The notes under the pieces: generated by a model
Databases searched by the model: none
Told to the model about the DNA's origin: nothing
What the model saw: only the letters and a program-made list of their open reading frames with translations
Origin: Beroe forskalii
Lineage: Eukaryota; Ctenophora; Nuda; Beroida; Beroidae
Assembly: GCA_011033025.1 (NCBI GenBank)
Contig: WFMF01000001.1
Location: forward strand, 735,755-799,754
Length of the DNA stretch: 64,000 bases
Reading direction: 5' to 3'
Shown: in pieces, positions 1 through 12,369 of the stretch
How the letters are laid out: each line of letters begins with the position of its first letter
How positions within the stretch are numbered: position 1 is the stretch's first letter
Position numbers and translations under genes: made by a program

Positions 1-471
1 AAACGCTTCAAATCGATTTATTACCATTCTGAGAGGCATTTTACAAAGTTTTACGGCCAGAAATTGTCTCTAAGTGTCCCAAAAACGCTTTTCAAAACGT
101 GGATACAGTCTGGGACAAAAGTGGATATAGATGGGAGTTGGGACAAATCTGGGACATCGGTTTTCTGGTTATATTTACTATATTTACGATGTATTCTGAC
201 TTTCAACGGTTCCAAATGGTTTGTACGATAGTTCCAAAGTATTTCATCGAATTTTGAGCCAAAATGGCAATTCTGGGCCCCAATATGGCCAGAATACAAC
301 GTAAATGTAGCCATAGAACTGATGTCCCAGATTTGTCCCATCTGTATCCACTTTTGTCCCAGACCGTATCCACGTATTTGAAAGCGTTTTTGGGACACTT
401 CGAGACAATTTCTGGCCGTAAAACTTTGTCAAATGCCTCTCAGAATGTTAATAAATCGATTTGAAGCGTTT
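1..471. repeat. Foldback (inverted-repeat) element
   Basis: The left arm (about 1-198) is the imperfect reverse complement of the right arm (about 285-471). The first bases, AAACGCTTCAAATCGATTTA, are mirrored by the bases ending at 471. The short central loop is roughly 205-285. No transposase is present. The small open frames here are mirror images of each other and are not genes. The left end may lie just outside the window. Confidence 0.85.
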
Positions 472-479
472 CCAGACCG

Positions 480-730
480 ATTGGAGCAATTTGAAATTTG
501 GGCCTTTTTTGGGCCTTTTCGACCATATTGGGGCCCAGAATGGCCCTTCTGGCTCAAGATTCGATGGGCATACTTTGGAACTACCCTACAAACCGTTTGG
601 AACCATTGAAAGTCAGAAAACAACGTAAAAATAGCCAGAAAACCGATGTCCCAGATTTGTGATTTTTACAGATTTTTTACAAATTTTTTACACAAATCCC
701 AGATTTTTACACAAATCCCAGATTTGTGAT
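480..730. repeat. Partial inverted copy of the same foldback family, plus short tandem repeat
   Basis: Bases about 530-655 repeat the central part of the preceding foldback (about 195-345) in diverged form. At 655-740 a short repeat built on AAATCCCAGATTT and GATTTTTACA follows. It looks like the degraded end of a second copy inserted next to the first. Confidence 0.6.
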
Positions 731-2257
731 TTTTACAGTGCATAATTGATCAGATATCATCAAAGTATCCCAAGTCACTTATAAATTCTTGTCTTATCAC
801 CAAGTACAGAAATGGGTCAAATGTTTGTCCAAAGCATAGTGATAATGAGTTTTATTGCACCTTGGTGACATTTCACTCTTTCTATTGGCTCTGAAAGACC
901 CATGAAATTCACTTCATCCTCAGAGGATACCCAATTAATTAATCTAGCAGATAATAGTCTTCTTTCATTCTCTAGAGCCTCTCAGGAGTTTTGGAAACAT
1001 GAGACACTGGTACACTGGACCATACCTACTGAAAATTGTATTGATTTATTAATCATGATAACAAAAACACGAGTTTAAAGTTGATACAAGCCTCTTCTTA
1101 GAGAGACTGCAATTCCAAGCCAGGCCTGAATTGAGGCTTCCAAGGCTGGTAAAATGTGAGGCACTACATAATTGATGGCTTAGCTAGGATAAAAAATTCA
1201 TATCATAAGCCAAAATGGAGCATTAAGACACATTTCCTGTGGTACAACTTGCTTCTCTATTGCTAGAACGTGTTTTTGGAAACCTCATTTTCGATCTTTT
1301 TTAGTGATTTTCGGTTATTTCTTGGTTACCAAATGCTTTGGATTGATCTTGCAGTGATTTTAAGGAATTATAGAAAACAGAATATTCATTATCTGGCCGA
1401 ATTTGGATAATTTTGTCACTATCATACCGAAGTGTGTGTAAATTATCAGTTTTGAGCACAAATATAATCATTAGCCACATTTCAATGAATAGGATGACAA
1501 GAGTAACCCTTTTACAATCATCTTGACAGGAGTTGCCAATCCTATAGCCAAAGTTTATGGTTATAAAGACACAATTCTATTATTTTCTCTCCAGAATTCA
1601 CAACTTAGTGTTTTTTAAACCTATGTAAGTGGTTGATAGTTAAATCTTCACTTTATTTGGCGAGAATTTTAGGTACTGCTATGCAATAAAGAACCAATTA
1701 GTAATCATATCAAAAAGAAATGTAATGTTAGTTGGCCAAGAAATGGATTAGAATATCACAATTGTGTATAAATTATCATTTTCGGCCATTTTAACTAATT
1801 CAGATAAATTTTTTGATTTGTATGCGATAGCAAACATTTTCACTATCTCTTATACAAGAAAAAGGCATAAATGCTGCTAAATTATTGATAATAACAACAC
1901 ATTTAGCTTTGTGTGTTGAAATTACCATATTGAGGCGATTTATGCGTGTTTCCATGACCCCAGATCAGCCACATATTGAGAAGTGACATATCAACAGGGC
2001 TAGTTACCTCCTTTAGCCTCTATGGTTATATTCAGTGTTCCAATGGATAGCAAAGTCACAAAAGTGTTTTTTGTATCAAATCGGGCCTTATTAATGAAAT
2101 TTTGTATTTTTAGTGATTCCATTATCCTCAAATTACCCACTTGCTGATATCTGAAAAATTTCAACTGATTATCATGTTAATTGTCAAAGATATTCAACAT
2201 TTTCGATTTTAACCAATTTCTGAAAAGCGGGAAATTGCCACTTTTACATGAAGGTGT
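731..2257. other. AT-rich noncoding stretch, nothing recognised
   Basis: I see no open frame of useful length, no splice-bounded exon, no RNA gene and no clear repeat here. Confidence 0.6.
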
Positions 2258-4664
2258 CCGCACTCAAACGTTCTATATGGTCCTAGCCTTGACCACGCCC
2301 ATTTTTCACCAAGGCGCGTTGGGCCAAAAATTACACAATTGACTTTACAGTCGATATAATGCATGTAGGGTGTCTAGGATATGGTTTTTGATGGCGCTGA
2401 GTCGATTCCCGCTGGCAGTTTTTCATACCGACCTTCCTGTGAGGCTCTTCATGCGACCACGCCCACTTTTGAGGTCCGCATAAGCCTCAAAATACCATTA
2501 ACCACAATTCGATCAAATGCATTAATGTGGACAATCAAAACTTTAGTTTTTGATGTCGCTGAGACGACTCTCGATGTTTGTTGTGGACTCAGAACTTCCT
2601 ATCAGGTCCCAGCCAGTGTCGAAATATTATGGTTTTTGGTGGTGCCTGAATGGATTGCTAGTGCCAGTTTTGCTGTTTTGTATTCCAACCGCTTCTTGAG
2701 AATGAGGATCTATTGACTACCGCACCTACTTTTGATTACTGAGTAATTATAATGCAACTAGGTTGTCTCTGTTATGATTTTCTTGGTCACCGGACCAATT
2801 CAAGGTGATAGTTTTGCAGATTGCACCCAGATCTAACCTTTAGGATTCAGCATCAAACATGCCCATTTCAAATTTATGTGTTCTGAATGGAGGCCTAGAA
2901 GTGCCAGCTTCAATTTTACTGAACCTGCTAATCAGGGGATCCTCGTGGTTAATCTTTGGAACTATCCCAAAGTTCAAATCCTTCTCGGGCTCCATTATTC
3001 ATGCCTTCATGATCAGTGGTCATTCATTTCGAAGGTTTTTTCTTCTCTTCCACCAATGACAGGAATCGAAGGATTCAAGTATATCAAGCCAGTGACGGTT
3101 AAGTTAGTGTAATACTTGCCTTAGACCTCGCTGCAACTCCTTATTTCTTTATTTAATCCTCCTGCAGTGCAGCTTTCCTGTATGCTCGGCCGAGTGAACC
3201 GTGTGGCTGCATAGGTGAGAACTCTCGGCCGGGAGTGTAATCCAGCATCTTTCTATTGCAAAGCACAACACACTATGTTGCAATAGTAGTTTATTGTTAT
3301 TTACTGTTACTTTCTTACTTTATGATTACTAATGATACTGTTTAGATAGGTCCCTTAGTAGCTAACAAGAAGTTTCACTGAGTACGAACTCTGACCCGTT
3401 AGAACTACCAATACACCAACTGACAAATGACAACAGTGATAGTCATGACTTCATGAGTCTGACCCGGTTTGGGTACCAATGCCATTCGCACTAGGTATGC
3501 TGTTGTGCTAAGGAAGAAAGGATGGCAGATTCTTCTCAACCGAAGCAGCCGCACAGTTCACTCAGGTGAGGAAACGGAGCAGCTGCTGGTTACATGAAGA
3601 AATACTGATCAGTGATAAATGATTGGATGGGCCAATGACGTAGAATCAACTAGGTCGGATGGCACACATGCCAAGCCCAGACTCATACTTACTGTTTCTT
3701 TGACAGAGGATGAAGGACGTGTACTCTTAAGTAGCTGATGCCTCTGAACATGTTGCTCCTATCCTTGCATCCATGTTCCAAGTTCAGAAATCCAAACTAG
3801 TGCCTATGAAAACTTCTCGCCTTTGACCTGATTGTCGCCTGTGGATTAGCCCTCGGCATAAATTGCCGTCTGTTTTTTGTATTTCATGATAGGTAAACAT
3901 TAAAAGTGACAATATCTCAGCATTGAGAAATATGGATGAAGCTGCCGTTGATATTTTAGACTTTGGTGTAATGCAATATTAGTTTTATTAGGTTGCGGTG
4001 TGCACTCTTATCTGAATCAAACAGGTTAGGTTTGGTGATACAGAGTCGATGGCAAATGGAATGTAACTATCAGCCCATAGAAATGGAGTGCACAAGTAAA
4101 GACACTACTCAGACATATGGCTCTTATGGAAAGCTAAGGGATGGTGCGTGGCTCTGAGCAGTGAGCAGAAGAGTTTGCAAGGGTGAGGGACGAGGGTGAA
4201 GGAGGACTGAGTTAAAGGGTGAGAACTGAGGGATCACTCAAGGGTTACCTGATTATTAGGATGATACCAAATACCGATACCAATGCAATACTATAAAGTA
4301 TAATAAATTTACTCCTCGTCAAGCCTGCGGCCTGATAGGAAGTTCTGAGTCCACAACAAACATCGAGAGTATTCTCAGCGACATCAAAAACTAAAGTTTT
4401 GATTGTCCACATTAATGCATTTGATCGAATTGTGGTTAATGGTATTTTGAGGCTTATGCGGACCTCAAAAGTGGGTGTGGTCGCATGAAGAGCCTCACAG
4501 GAAGGTCGGTATGAAAAACTGCTCAGCGCCATCAAAAACCATATCCTAGACACCCTACATGCATTATATCGACTGTAAAGTCAATTGTGTAATTTTGGGC
4601 CCCACGCGCCTTGGTGAAAAATGGGCGTGGTCAAGGCTAGGACCATAAAGGAACGTCTGAGTGC
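2258..4664. repeat. Inverted-repeat element with about 0.35 kb arms
   Basis: The left arm (about 2258-2611) and right arm (about 4322-4664) are near-identical reverse complements. Both contain CCTTGACCACGCCC, TGTAGGGTGTCTAGGATATG and TGATAGGAAGTTCTGAG or their complements. The two arms enclose 1.7 kb without recognisable genes (2612-4321), which holds an interspersed repeat at 3053-3235. Open frames in the arms appear once on each strand and are consequences of the inversion, not genes. Confidence 0.8.
3053..3235 (+). repeat. Interspersed repeat, three copies in the window
   Basis: This segment begins CCAATGACAGGAATC and continues to the GTGAACCGTGT..GCTGC..GGTGAGA region. Closely related copies lie at about 16399-16605 and 35722-35930. 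The family carries no open frame. Its identity is unknown. Confidence 0.7.
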
Positions 4665-4905
4665 AAAACAAACATCGGGAATCGACTCAGCGTCCTCAAA
4701 AACCATAATTTTGACTACCTATATGTATGGTATTGATCAAAGTATGGTTATTGATAATTTAGGCTTACGCAGGCCTCAGAAATGGGCGTGGTCCCATGTA
4801 GGGCCTCACCTGAAGGTCAGTATGAAAAACTGACATCAGGAATCGATTCAGTGTCATCAAAAACCCTATTCTAGACACCCTACATGCCTAGTCGGGCTGA
4901 AATTA
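4665..4905. repeat. Diverged extra monomer of the inverted-repeat arm
   Basis: The segment repeats, in diverged form, arm motifs such as AATGGGCGTGGTC, AAAACCATAATTTTGAC and CTAGACACCCTACATGC. This suggests the arm family is built from related monomers of about 200-300 bp. 4906-5282 beyond it is noncoding and unassigned. Confidence 0.55.
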
Positions 4906-5639
4906 AATTTTTGGCAATTTTGGGGAATTTGGGGCAGTCCAAAAAAGGGCGTGGCCCATAAAAAATGTTCTCAAGGTATCTGAGTTTGAGAACTTTCAGG
5001 ATATGTTTATTAGACCTAAAACTAACTCTTAGTGAAGGTTTTATGCTTATATCAATTTTTTCCCGGTTATGCAAAAATTTTATCTAATATCACCTTACTA
5101 CTAGTGAATATACCAATCTAATTGCAGGAAGCATATTAGAATTGGTCTGATAACAAATATTGAAATTAGCCCATTTTATGTCCTTGTGCGTCGATTACGG
5201 TCGTTTTTAGTCTGGACTAAAATCGACCGAAATCGACGCACCAGGCCAAACATCAAAAAAGGCAAACTACAATTATCCGGGAAAAAATGTGACAACATGT
5301 TATATGTTTTAATGGACCTTACCTTAGGTAGCTCACTTTTCTGGGTTGTGTGTGTCTGTGTGATCGTGTGTACATTTAGTGTAGTGCTTGAAGGTCTACT
5401 GTATATCCACTCAGAACCAATTAATGGAAATCAATCGGTTGGAGATGGGATAATCATAAATGTAAATCACAAAATATCTATGTTAATTGAGAAATGATAA
5501 TCTGTCTGAATTTTAGATCAGTCCCTCCCACTCTTCGCGCCATGTATATTTCCATTTAAATGAATGAGAGTTTGAATATGGTATAAATTATTAAATTATA
5601 AAATTCATTCTTAAATTGAAATGAATTATTAATATAAAC

Positions 5640-8600
5640 TTATAGATTTATACTTGGGTTGTTGAAAGTACAGCAGGGGCATCCTAGACACTCCAGGTTC
5701 CAGTGTAAATCTTTCTTGAACTCATTCCGTGCGTTCTGTTGTTCACACACATCCTTTTCTGTTGCACCTCCCTCAATCCTCTGCTTGTCTTCGGCAGTGT
5801 AATCGTAGCAGGTATTCTTTTCTGTTTGTTGACAAGGAGTGAGAAAAGTGTGTGCTTGAGTTGAAATAATGGAGTGATGGGAAGATCTTCATTTAACTCT
5901 CTCAAAGGTTATTTCCTGTGCAATAGTATATATTTTACGTGAGAGTTTTATGTGGGACGATAAATCTGAGGATCGGAAATTTGGGGGTCCGAAAATACGG
6001 AGAGTTTTTCAATATTGCTCAAGGACTCATGTTAACGTATTGTGATGACGTTATATTCGAATTCTATGAGGTGCAAAAATATGGGGATTTTTCCAAAATC
6101 CCCAAATTTCATTCACACATAAAATATATGCCTCGAAAAACGTTTCGTTTTAGCTATCTGTGAGACGCTGTTAATAAAGTGGGAAAAAATTGAAAATTTT
6201 CTCACTTTCCGTTTTTGTATGCAGGCATATTCCAGACAAGTAGCAAGTTTGTTGCACTGAATCGAGCATGAATTAGTATCCCTGTCAATGGGGACTGTTG
6301 CGTCACTCGTATTGACTCCTTGCACGGCACCATCTAATGAGTTGCCTTGAAAAGCCTCAGCAACACAAGTCACCAGCACTCCTTCGTTTCTGTCACACTG
6401 TGTGATACGATCATAGTTCCCTCCAATGGTTGTTGCCCCCTTACGTCTTACCTCGTAGGTTTCGTCTGATGTTTTGAAACAAATAGATTTAGCCTGAAAG
6501 AATGATAGCTGCAGTTAGCTCTGGGAATCACTGTTAAAGGGGTTGGCAACTACAGAAAAAGTACCATATTTTATTATCTAATTTACCTATAAATACTGTG
6601 AAAACAAAATGTGTGAAATCCCCATGTTTCTAAGCCCCTCCAATCGTGAGATATCGCACCTTTATGTTACCGCGCGATTGCGTCACAGTGGCAGTTCACC
6701 ACAACCCAGCGCTATGATCACTAGGTTAATGCTGTATTTTATTAGTATTTGACAGCATTGAAATGTATATTAGTGCATATTAGACGAGGCGTAGCCGAGT
6801 TTCATATGAACAATATGCATTGTAATGATGGCCAATACTAATATCAGTAGATCAGCAGAAAGATAGTAATGCATAAGCATGTATAATATGCATGTGAAAA
6901 GTGAGGGAACCTACTATAATTTAGTATAAATTATTGCTCCACCATAACAGAGCGTCGAGTTAGTTTGAGGGAGCCCGAGTTGGAATGGGGGAGCCCGAGT
7001 TTGTGGGTGAGCCCGAGTTGATTGAGGTGCACAAATAATCAAATAATATAGGGGAGCCCAGCTTTGCATGGGTGATGGGGGAGTCCTGGAAGTTAGTAAG
7101 GGGAGCCCAAATTAGTGTGGAGGAGCCTGAGCTGAATTAGTATGGGGGAGCCCGAATTAGTATGGGGGAGCCCAGGTTAGTATGGGGGAGCCCGAGTTAG
7201 TATGGGGGAGACCGAGTTAGTATGGGGGAGCCAAGGTTAGAATGGGAGAACCCAAGTTAGTATGGGGGAGCTCAGGTTAGTATGGGGGAGCCCGAGTTAT
7301 TATTGGGTAGCCCCGGTTGGTAGGGGAGTGCGAGTAAGTGTGGGGGAGCCCAAGCTATGGTGAAGCCCAGGATAAGGTGGAGCCTAGGATCAGGTGGAGC
7401 CTAGGATAAGGTGGAGCCAGGTATGGTGAAGTCCAAGGTAAGGGCGAGCCTCGTTTGGGCGATCCCATATTTCAGAGTTAGTCCAAAATATCAGTAAGGC
7501 CCAGGATAAGGTGGAGCCTGTTATGGTGAAGCCCGGCAATGAGGTGAGTCTGGTAAGGCTGAGCCCTTGTATCGGGGTTATGCCAAGGCATTGATGAAGC
7601 CCAGGATTAGGTGGAACCTCGTATGGTGACAGCTGGCAGTGAGGTGAGTCTGGTTAGGGTGACACCGAGTATAGAGGTGAGCCCCGGAAAATCAGGTGAG
7701 CCCTAGATTCAGGGGAGTGGTGTATAGGTGAGCCCGTGATTAGAGGTGATCCCATGTGAAGGGGAAGCTTGGGTACGGGTGTCGCTGTTATGTGTGATTT
7801 CAGGAATAGGGGGAACATTAATGCCTCCCCCGATTCCCGGGCTCCCATACTTGCCAACAACACCATTGTCACTGCATATGACCCGATACATTGTTCTTTC
7901 CTGTATTGTACGGCTTGCTAGATAATTTTCTGACGAGTACACTGTCTTCAAAGCTGGACATGGATCTGTTATATCACACATGCATTTTTGACCCATCATA
8001 AATGTCAATTTTTCAAAGCAGGCCTTGGCTTCTTAAATTTGAAACTTCAAAAACCTATTCGTCTTGATTAGCGTATTTTCAGGGCTAAGAAGTGATGAGC
8101 AAATATAAAAGGGGTTTCACGCACAGTAAGTAATATGTCTACTCAGATCCCCTGACCACCAGTTATGAATATTATAGATAACGTATGTGTTATGACTGAA
8201 GACTGAGAAAATTACGACAAACGGAGATGATCCAAACTTCAAGGAATCAAATAAATAAATAAAAAATCTGGTTAAATCGTAAAGGAATTAGCACCTAAAA
8301 CACGATACAGCCGTTTTACCAGTAATGTAACGCAGCGCAATAACATGTTACTGCCACAGTGACGTCATCGCGCTAAAATCTTTAAACCGCAATAACTCGC
8401 GAAATAATTAAGATAGAGAGGTGCGATTTTCTCCATTGTGTAACATGCTAGGTGAGAATTGATAAAAACATAATTATTTTCACGTTCCTGCTAGTCAATT
8501 CTATAGTTGCCAACCCCTTTAAGATTGATTTAAATGTAGAATGTATGAAGAACAATCGAATAGATTATAGAATTTAATCCTAAAACTGATCTCAGAGGAA

Positions 8601-9160
8601 ACAAATTCAACCGGATAACTTAATTCAGAATCATCATGAGGATATAAGTATATAAGCATGCAGTCTGTGGCAGTCATTTTAGATTCTTCATTTAAAGTTC
8701 TCATGCTGGTTTCAATAGGGATTTAATGATCCGAATTATCAATAATATTTTACAACCGATTATTTCTAATTCCTCGAAAAAAAAAGAAAAAAGAAGAAGA
8801 AAACAAAAAGCATGCCGCCTGAAAGCATCCTGCCCATCTTTACTGGAAGGAGTTAACTGATTTACACTGTACAGCTTACCTGAACTTTCGAGAGAGTGTT
8901 TTTCGTGTATGCTCTACAATTATTGTTAGATGTATAACAACCGCCTGAATCTTTATTTACATCCCACTTAACCAAATAACAATATAACATTTGATTAAGT
9001 GGAAATCATCAGGACAAGTCGCGTCTGAATAGTCATCAACATCTGCACTAGACCATTCACCAGTAACTAATACGGCGATGTCCGACAAGACTTTGTATGC
9101 GTGTCCAAGTGGGACCAAACAACAGTGTACCCACGCCAATAGGACATAGACGGTCTTCAT
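5640..9160 (-). CDS. Cysteine-rich secreted protein gene, possibly damaged
   Basis: I infer this gene from splice-bounded exons read on the minus strand. Exon 1 (9160-8880) starts with a signal peptide (MKTVYVLLAWVHCCLVPLG) followed by a Cys-rich segment with CPDDFHLIKC and GGCYTSNNNCRAY, and ends at CAG|GTAAGC. Its two halves are in different frames, so a small frameshift lies near 8966-8975. A further exon inside 7854-8040 contains KCMCDITDPCPAL and RVICSDNG. The exon at 6493-6206 (after TTCTTTCAG) reads AKSICF..., with CNKLATCLEYAC near its end, and is phase-compatible with exon 1. The last exon (5821-5640) contains CYDYTAEDKQRIEGG and CLGCPCC and stops at 5640-5642; its splice phase is not resolved. 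The spacing vaguely recalls cysteine-rich convertase tail modules, but I do not identify the family. The gene is absent from unit 2. It could be a recent pseudogene. Confidence 0.5.
6538..8518. mobile_element. TTAA-inserted element with terminal inverted repeats
   Basis: The ends are AGGGGTTGGCAACTA at 6538 and its complement ending at 8518, each flanked by TTAA (6534-6537 and 8519-8522), as for piggyBac- or Kolobok-type insertions. Subterminal regions are also mirrored (GCGTCACAGTGGCAGT on the left against ACTGCCACAGTGACGTCA on the right). No transposase is visible. The interior holds a minisatellite and, oddly, one exon of the surrounding cysteine-rich gene. Confidence 0.7.
6955..7790. repeat. 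Minisatellite, unit about 20 bp
   Basis: The core unit is close to TATGGGGGAGCCCGAGTTAG, repeated most regularly at 7130-7310 and decaying into GTGAGCC/GGTGGAGCC variants toward 7790. It lies within the TTAA element and within an intron of the minus-strand cysteine-rich gene. Confidence 0.85.
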
Positions 9161-9255
9161 TTTTCGATATATAAAATTTCCAACAACTTTAAACGGAAAA
9201 TAAGTCTTTTGAAGTGAGACACGCTTTATTTAAAGCTACGTTGGACCTTGCGACA

Positions 9256-9352
9256 CAATGAGTGCCATGCGTAACACAATGAGTGCCATTAGTCACATAA
9301 TGAGTACTAGTCACATAATGAGTACTATTAGTCACATAATGAGTACTATTAG
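9256..9352 (+). repeat. Short tandem repeat at the start of a small open frame
   Basis: Copies of CACAATGAGTGCCAT and CACATAATGAGTACTATTAGT follow each other. An 80-codon open frame (9258-9500) runs through the repeat and continues non-repetitively to a basic stretch, FGRRRRTALVSS. The frame has no recognisable domain, and I do not claim that it is expressed. Confidence 0.5.
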
Positions 9353-9917
9353 AGCAGAACTCGCCGAAAAATTGAAGGAAAAGATCAAAAACGAACCATC
9401 TATTAAATGGGTCATTCGTAAGGGTGAGGTTGTTAGCAATGGTTCATTTGGACGACGTCGTCGTACTGCGTTGGTCAGTTCGAACTCAGACTCTAAATAG
9501 AAGTATGAGAGGTCCACTGATTTGTTTGTTAATCACCAAACTGAATAAAAATCTACAGTTTGATTTGGAATTGGAAGCGGAGTAGTAGAATAAACTTGAA
9601 CACAAAATAAAAAGCCGTCATTATAGGGATATTTCGACATATGCTTTATGCCATTTTCAACCTGAATTTTGATTTATTATACAATGCTAACAAGCGAATA
9701 TATAATAGTTATTGCCTACAAGCACACTGAAGATGATCTTTTAAACTGGTAAATTTAAACTAGACGACCTTACACACAAAATCACAAAAATATGTTACAT
9801 AACGCAGCAAACCAACAAAAAATTAATATAATATTATCTAATGTAATCACTGAAGAAATGTACTAGATAAAGTGTTAAAAACCGATACAAAATCAGTGCA
9901 TTCATACAAAGTAGTAC

Positions 9918-10352
9918 TTAGAAAATGTTGAGCGGAATCGACCACTCCTGCGTATTAAGAGTCTGTTTTCTACCTAATTTGAGCATAATACTCTCCATAT
10001 AGCGAAGCCGAAGATCGTGTGAACATCTTCCAAGGATTTCAGTGTCCTTGAAGTCAAATTCACACTCGGGATCACCCGTTTCGGATATGTGCAAATGAAG
10101 GGCACTATTCTTAGTCCTAGCATTAAGATGGCCGTTAGAACCGTAAAATCTTTCGTAAACTGTGTTTTTGGTTTTACCCAAATAAGCCGCACTCGGCCCA
10201 CATTTTTTACATTTAGTGTAATATATTACTCCAGATTTACATTCAAATGGTAGAACATCTTTAAATTTGAACAAATTACCTAATGAAAGACCTTTCTTAA
10301 ACACAACTTTAAGCTCAACACACGGGTAAAATTTAGTTATTACTTTCTTCAA
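9918..10352 (-). pseudogene. Penelope GIY-YIG endonuclease, 3' copy
   Basis: This 144-residue frame reads GVIYYTKCKKCGPSAAYLGK, TVYERFYGSNGHLNAR and then LHLHISETGDPECEFDFKD, ending RLRYMESIMLKLGRKQTLN. This is the GIY-YIG domain that in Penelope-like elements follows the RT and nicks target DNA. It is the better preserved of the two endonuclease copies. Its open frame is separated from the RT by a frameshift. Confidence 0.85.
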
Positions 10353-10360
10353 TTGTTTAG

Positions 10361-11101
10361 CTAAGTGAAAAGAAGCGGGCCCAAGAAGGGTAATACTAAA
10401 ACAATAGATTTCTTACTTACTGTATCAATATGGGAAGGTGGATCACTATATTTCTTTTCTAAAAATTCATTAATACACCTGTGAATTAAATGTGCAGGAA
10501 ACCCATTACTTTTAAACTTGTTAGTAAGATGAGTTAAATCTTTATGAAACCAAGCATAAGTAGTGGCAATGGAATAAACCCTATAAATCAAACATTTAAT
10601 TAAGCTAAATTTGTAGGCAATAGGAACAAAGCTGTCGAATCCGTAGAACAACCCTCGGTCTGTAGCTTTCACTTTGGTAGAAACCTCAGTGGAAGGCACG
10701 GACAATGTCCGGTGAACCAAGGTGTCTAGGAAACCCAGTTTGTTATCACTTTCCAATTCTAGATCAAACTGTGTGGAGGGATCAATGCTATTTATGAAAT
10801 TAAGAAATTGCTGTGCTCTTTCCTCACAGGTAAACAAACAAAACGTATCGTCTACATATCTCCTATAAAAATCAGGATATAATTCACTATGAGTCAAAAA
10901 TTCTTCCTCTAAATATGCCATCCAAATATTAGCTAAGATCGGACCTAAACTACTCCCCATGGCAACACCATCGTGCTGCTCGTACACCTTACCATCAAAA
11001 ACAAAAGTACTATTAACCACACACAATCGGATGAGTTCACGTAAAACATGTTCTGGTAAAGAACATGTAGTACTTAGAAAATGTTGAGCGGAATCGACCA
11101 C
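10361..11101 (-). pseudogene. Penelope-like reverse transcriptase, 3' copy (5'-truncated)
   Basis: The homologous part starts at SLPEHVLRELIRLCVV near 11067. Upstream residues of the frame derive from the 3' end of the other copy. It carries HDGVAMGSSLGPILANIW, RRYVDDTFCLF and a longer C-terminal thumb (YAWFHKDLTHLTNKF, AHLIHRCINEFLEKKYSD) than the 5' copy. It lacks motif A, so it cannot be a complete polymerase. A frameshift near 10375 separates it from the endonuclease domain. Confidence 0.85.
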
Positions 11102-11125
11102 TCCTGCGTATTAAGAGTCTGTTTT

Positions 11126-11542
11126 CTACCTAATTTGAGCATAATACTCTCCATATAGCGAAGCCGAAGATTTGTGTGAACATCTTCCAAGGATTTCAGT
11201 GTCCTTGAAGTCAAATTCACACTCGGGATCACCCGTTTCGGATATGCAAATGAAGGGCACTATTCTTAGTCCTAGCATTAAGATGGCCGTTAGAACCGTA
11301 AAATCTTTCGTAAACTGTGTTTTTGGTTTTACCCAAATAAGCCAAAAGGGCCCACATTTTTTACATTTAGTGTAATATATTACTCCTGATTTACATTCAA
11401 ATGGTAGAACATCTTTTTTAAATTTGAACAAATTACCTAATGAAAGACCTCTCTTAAACACAACTTTAAGCTCAACACACGGGTAAAATTTAGTTATTAC
11501 TTTCTTCAATTGTTTAGCTAAGTGAAAAGAAGACGGGCCCAA
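11126..11542 (-). pseudogene. Penelope GIY-YIG endonuclease, 5' copy (damaged)
   Basis: The frame contains KKVITKFYPCVELKVVFKR and GVIYYTKCKKCGP, the first half of the GIY-YIG domain with its CxxC pair. It then shifts frame: the YLGKT part is read as WLIWVKPKTQ. The thumb region at 11543-11757 is also frame-broken. Compared with the other copy it has several small insertions and deletions, so it is not functional as written. Confidence 0.8.
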
Positions 11543-11757
11543 GAAGGGTAATACTAAAACAATAGATTTCTTACTTACTGTATCAATATGGGAAGGTGGA
11601 TCACTATATTTCTTTTTCTAAAATTCATTAATACACCTGTGAATTAAATGTGCAGGAAACCCATTACTTTTAAACTTGTTAGTAAGATGAGTTAAATCAT
11701 TATGAAACCAAGCATAAGTAGTGGCAATGGAATAAACCCTATAAATGAAACATTTAA

Positions 11758-12369
11758 TTAAGCTAAATTTGTAGGCAATAGAACAAAGCTGTCGAATCCG
11801 TAGAACAACCCTCGGTCTGTAGCTTTCACTTTGGTAGAAACCTCAGTGGAAGGCACGGACAATGTCCGGTGAACCAAGGTGTCTAGGAAACCCAGTTTGT
11901 TATCACTTTCCAATTCTAGATCAAACTGTGTGGAGGGATCAATGCTATTTATGAAATTAAGAAATTGCTGTGCTCTTTCCTCACAGGTAAACAAACAAAA
12001 CGTATCGTCTACATATCTCCTATAAAAATCAGGATATAATTCACTATGAGTCAAAAATTCTTCCTCTAAATATGCCATCCAAATATTAGCTAAGATCGGA
12101 CCTAAACTACTCCCCATGGCAACACCATCGTGCTGCTCGTACACCTTACCATCAAAAACAAAAGTACTATTAACCACACACAATCGGATGAGTTCACGTA
12201 AAACATGTTCTGGTAAAGATGGTGGAGTAATGTGTGATCTATATAACCTATCCATACAAATGTCTACGGTACGTGTTAGTGGAACATTGGTAAACAAAGA
12301 CCTTACATCAGTGATTACATTAGATAATATTATATTAATTTCTTGTTGGTTTGCTGCGTTATGTAACAT
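11758..12369 (-). pseudogene. Penelope-like reverse transcriptase, 5' copy (truncated)
   Basis: The 203-residue frame covers the palm of a Penelope RT. It contains DVRSLFTNVPL (motif A region), HDGVAMGSSLGPILANIW (motif B), and FYRRYVDDTFCLF with the catalytic YVDD, followed by KLGFLDTLVHR. The frame opens only about 20 residues before motif A, so the N-terminal fingers and everything upstream are missing. It ends at LLPTNLA because of a single-base difference from the second copy, which reads on. The start of the frame lies inside the inverted terminal arm. Confidence 0.85.

Noticed and set aside
7654-7872. Open frames across the GGGGAGCCC minisatellite
   Set aside because: Periodic open frames are a product of the 20-bp repeat; no splice-supported coding evidence.
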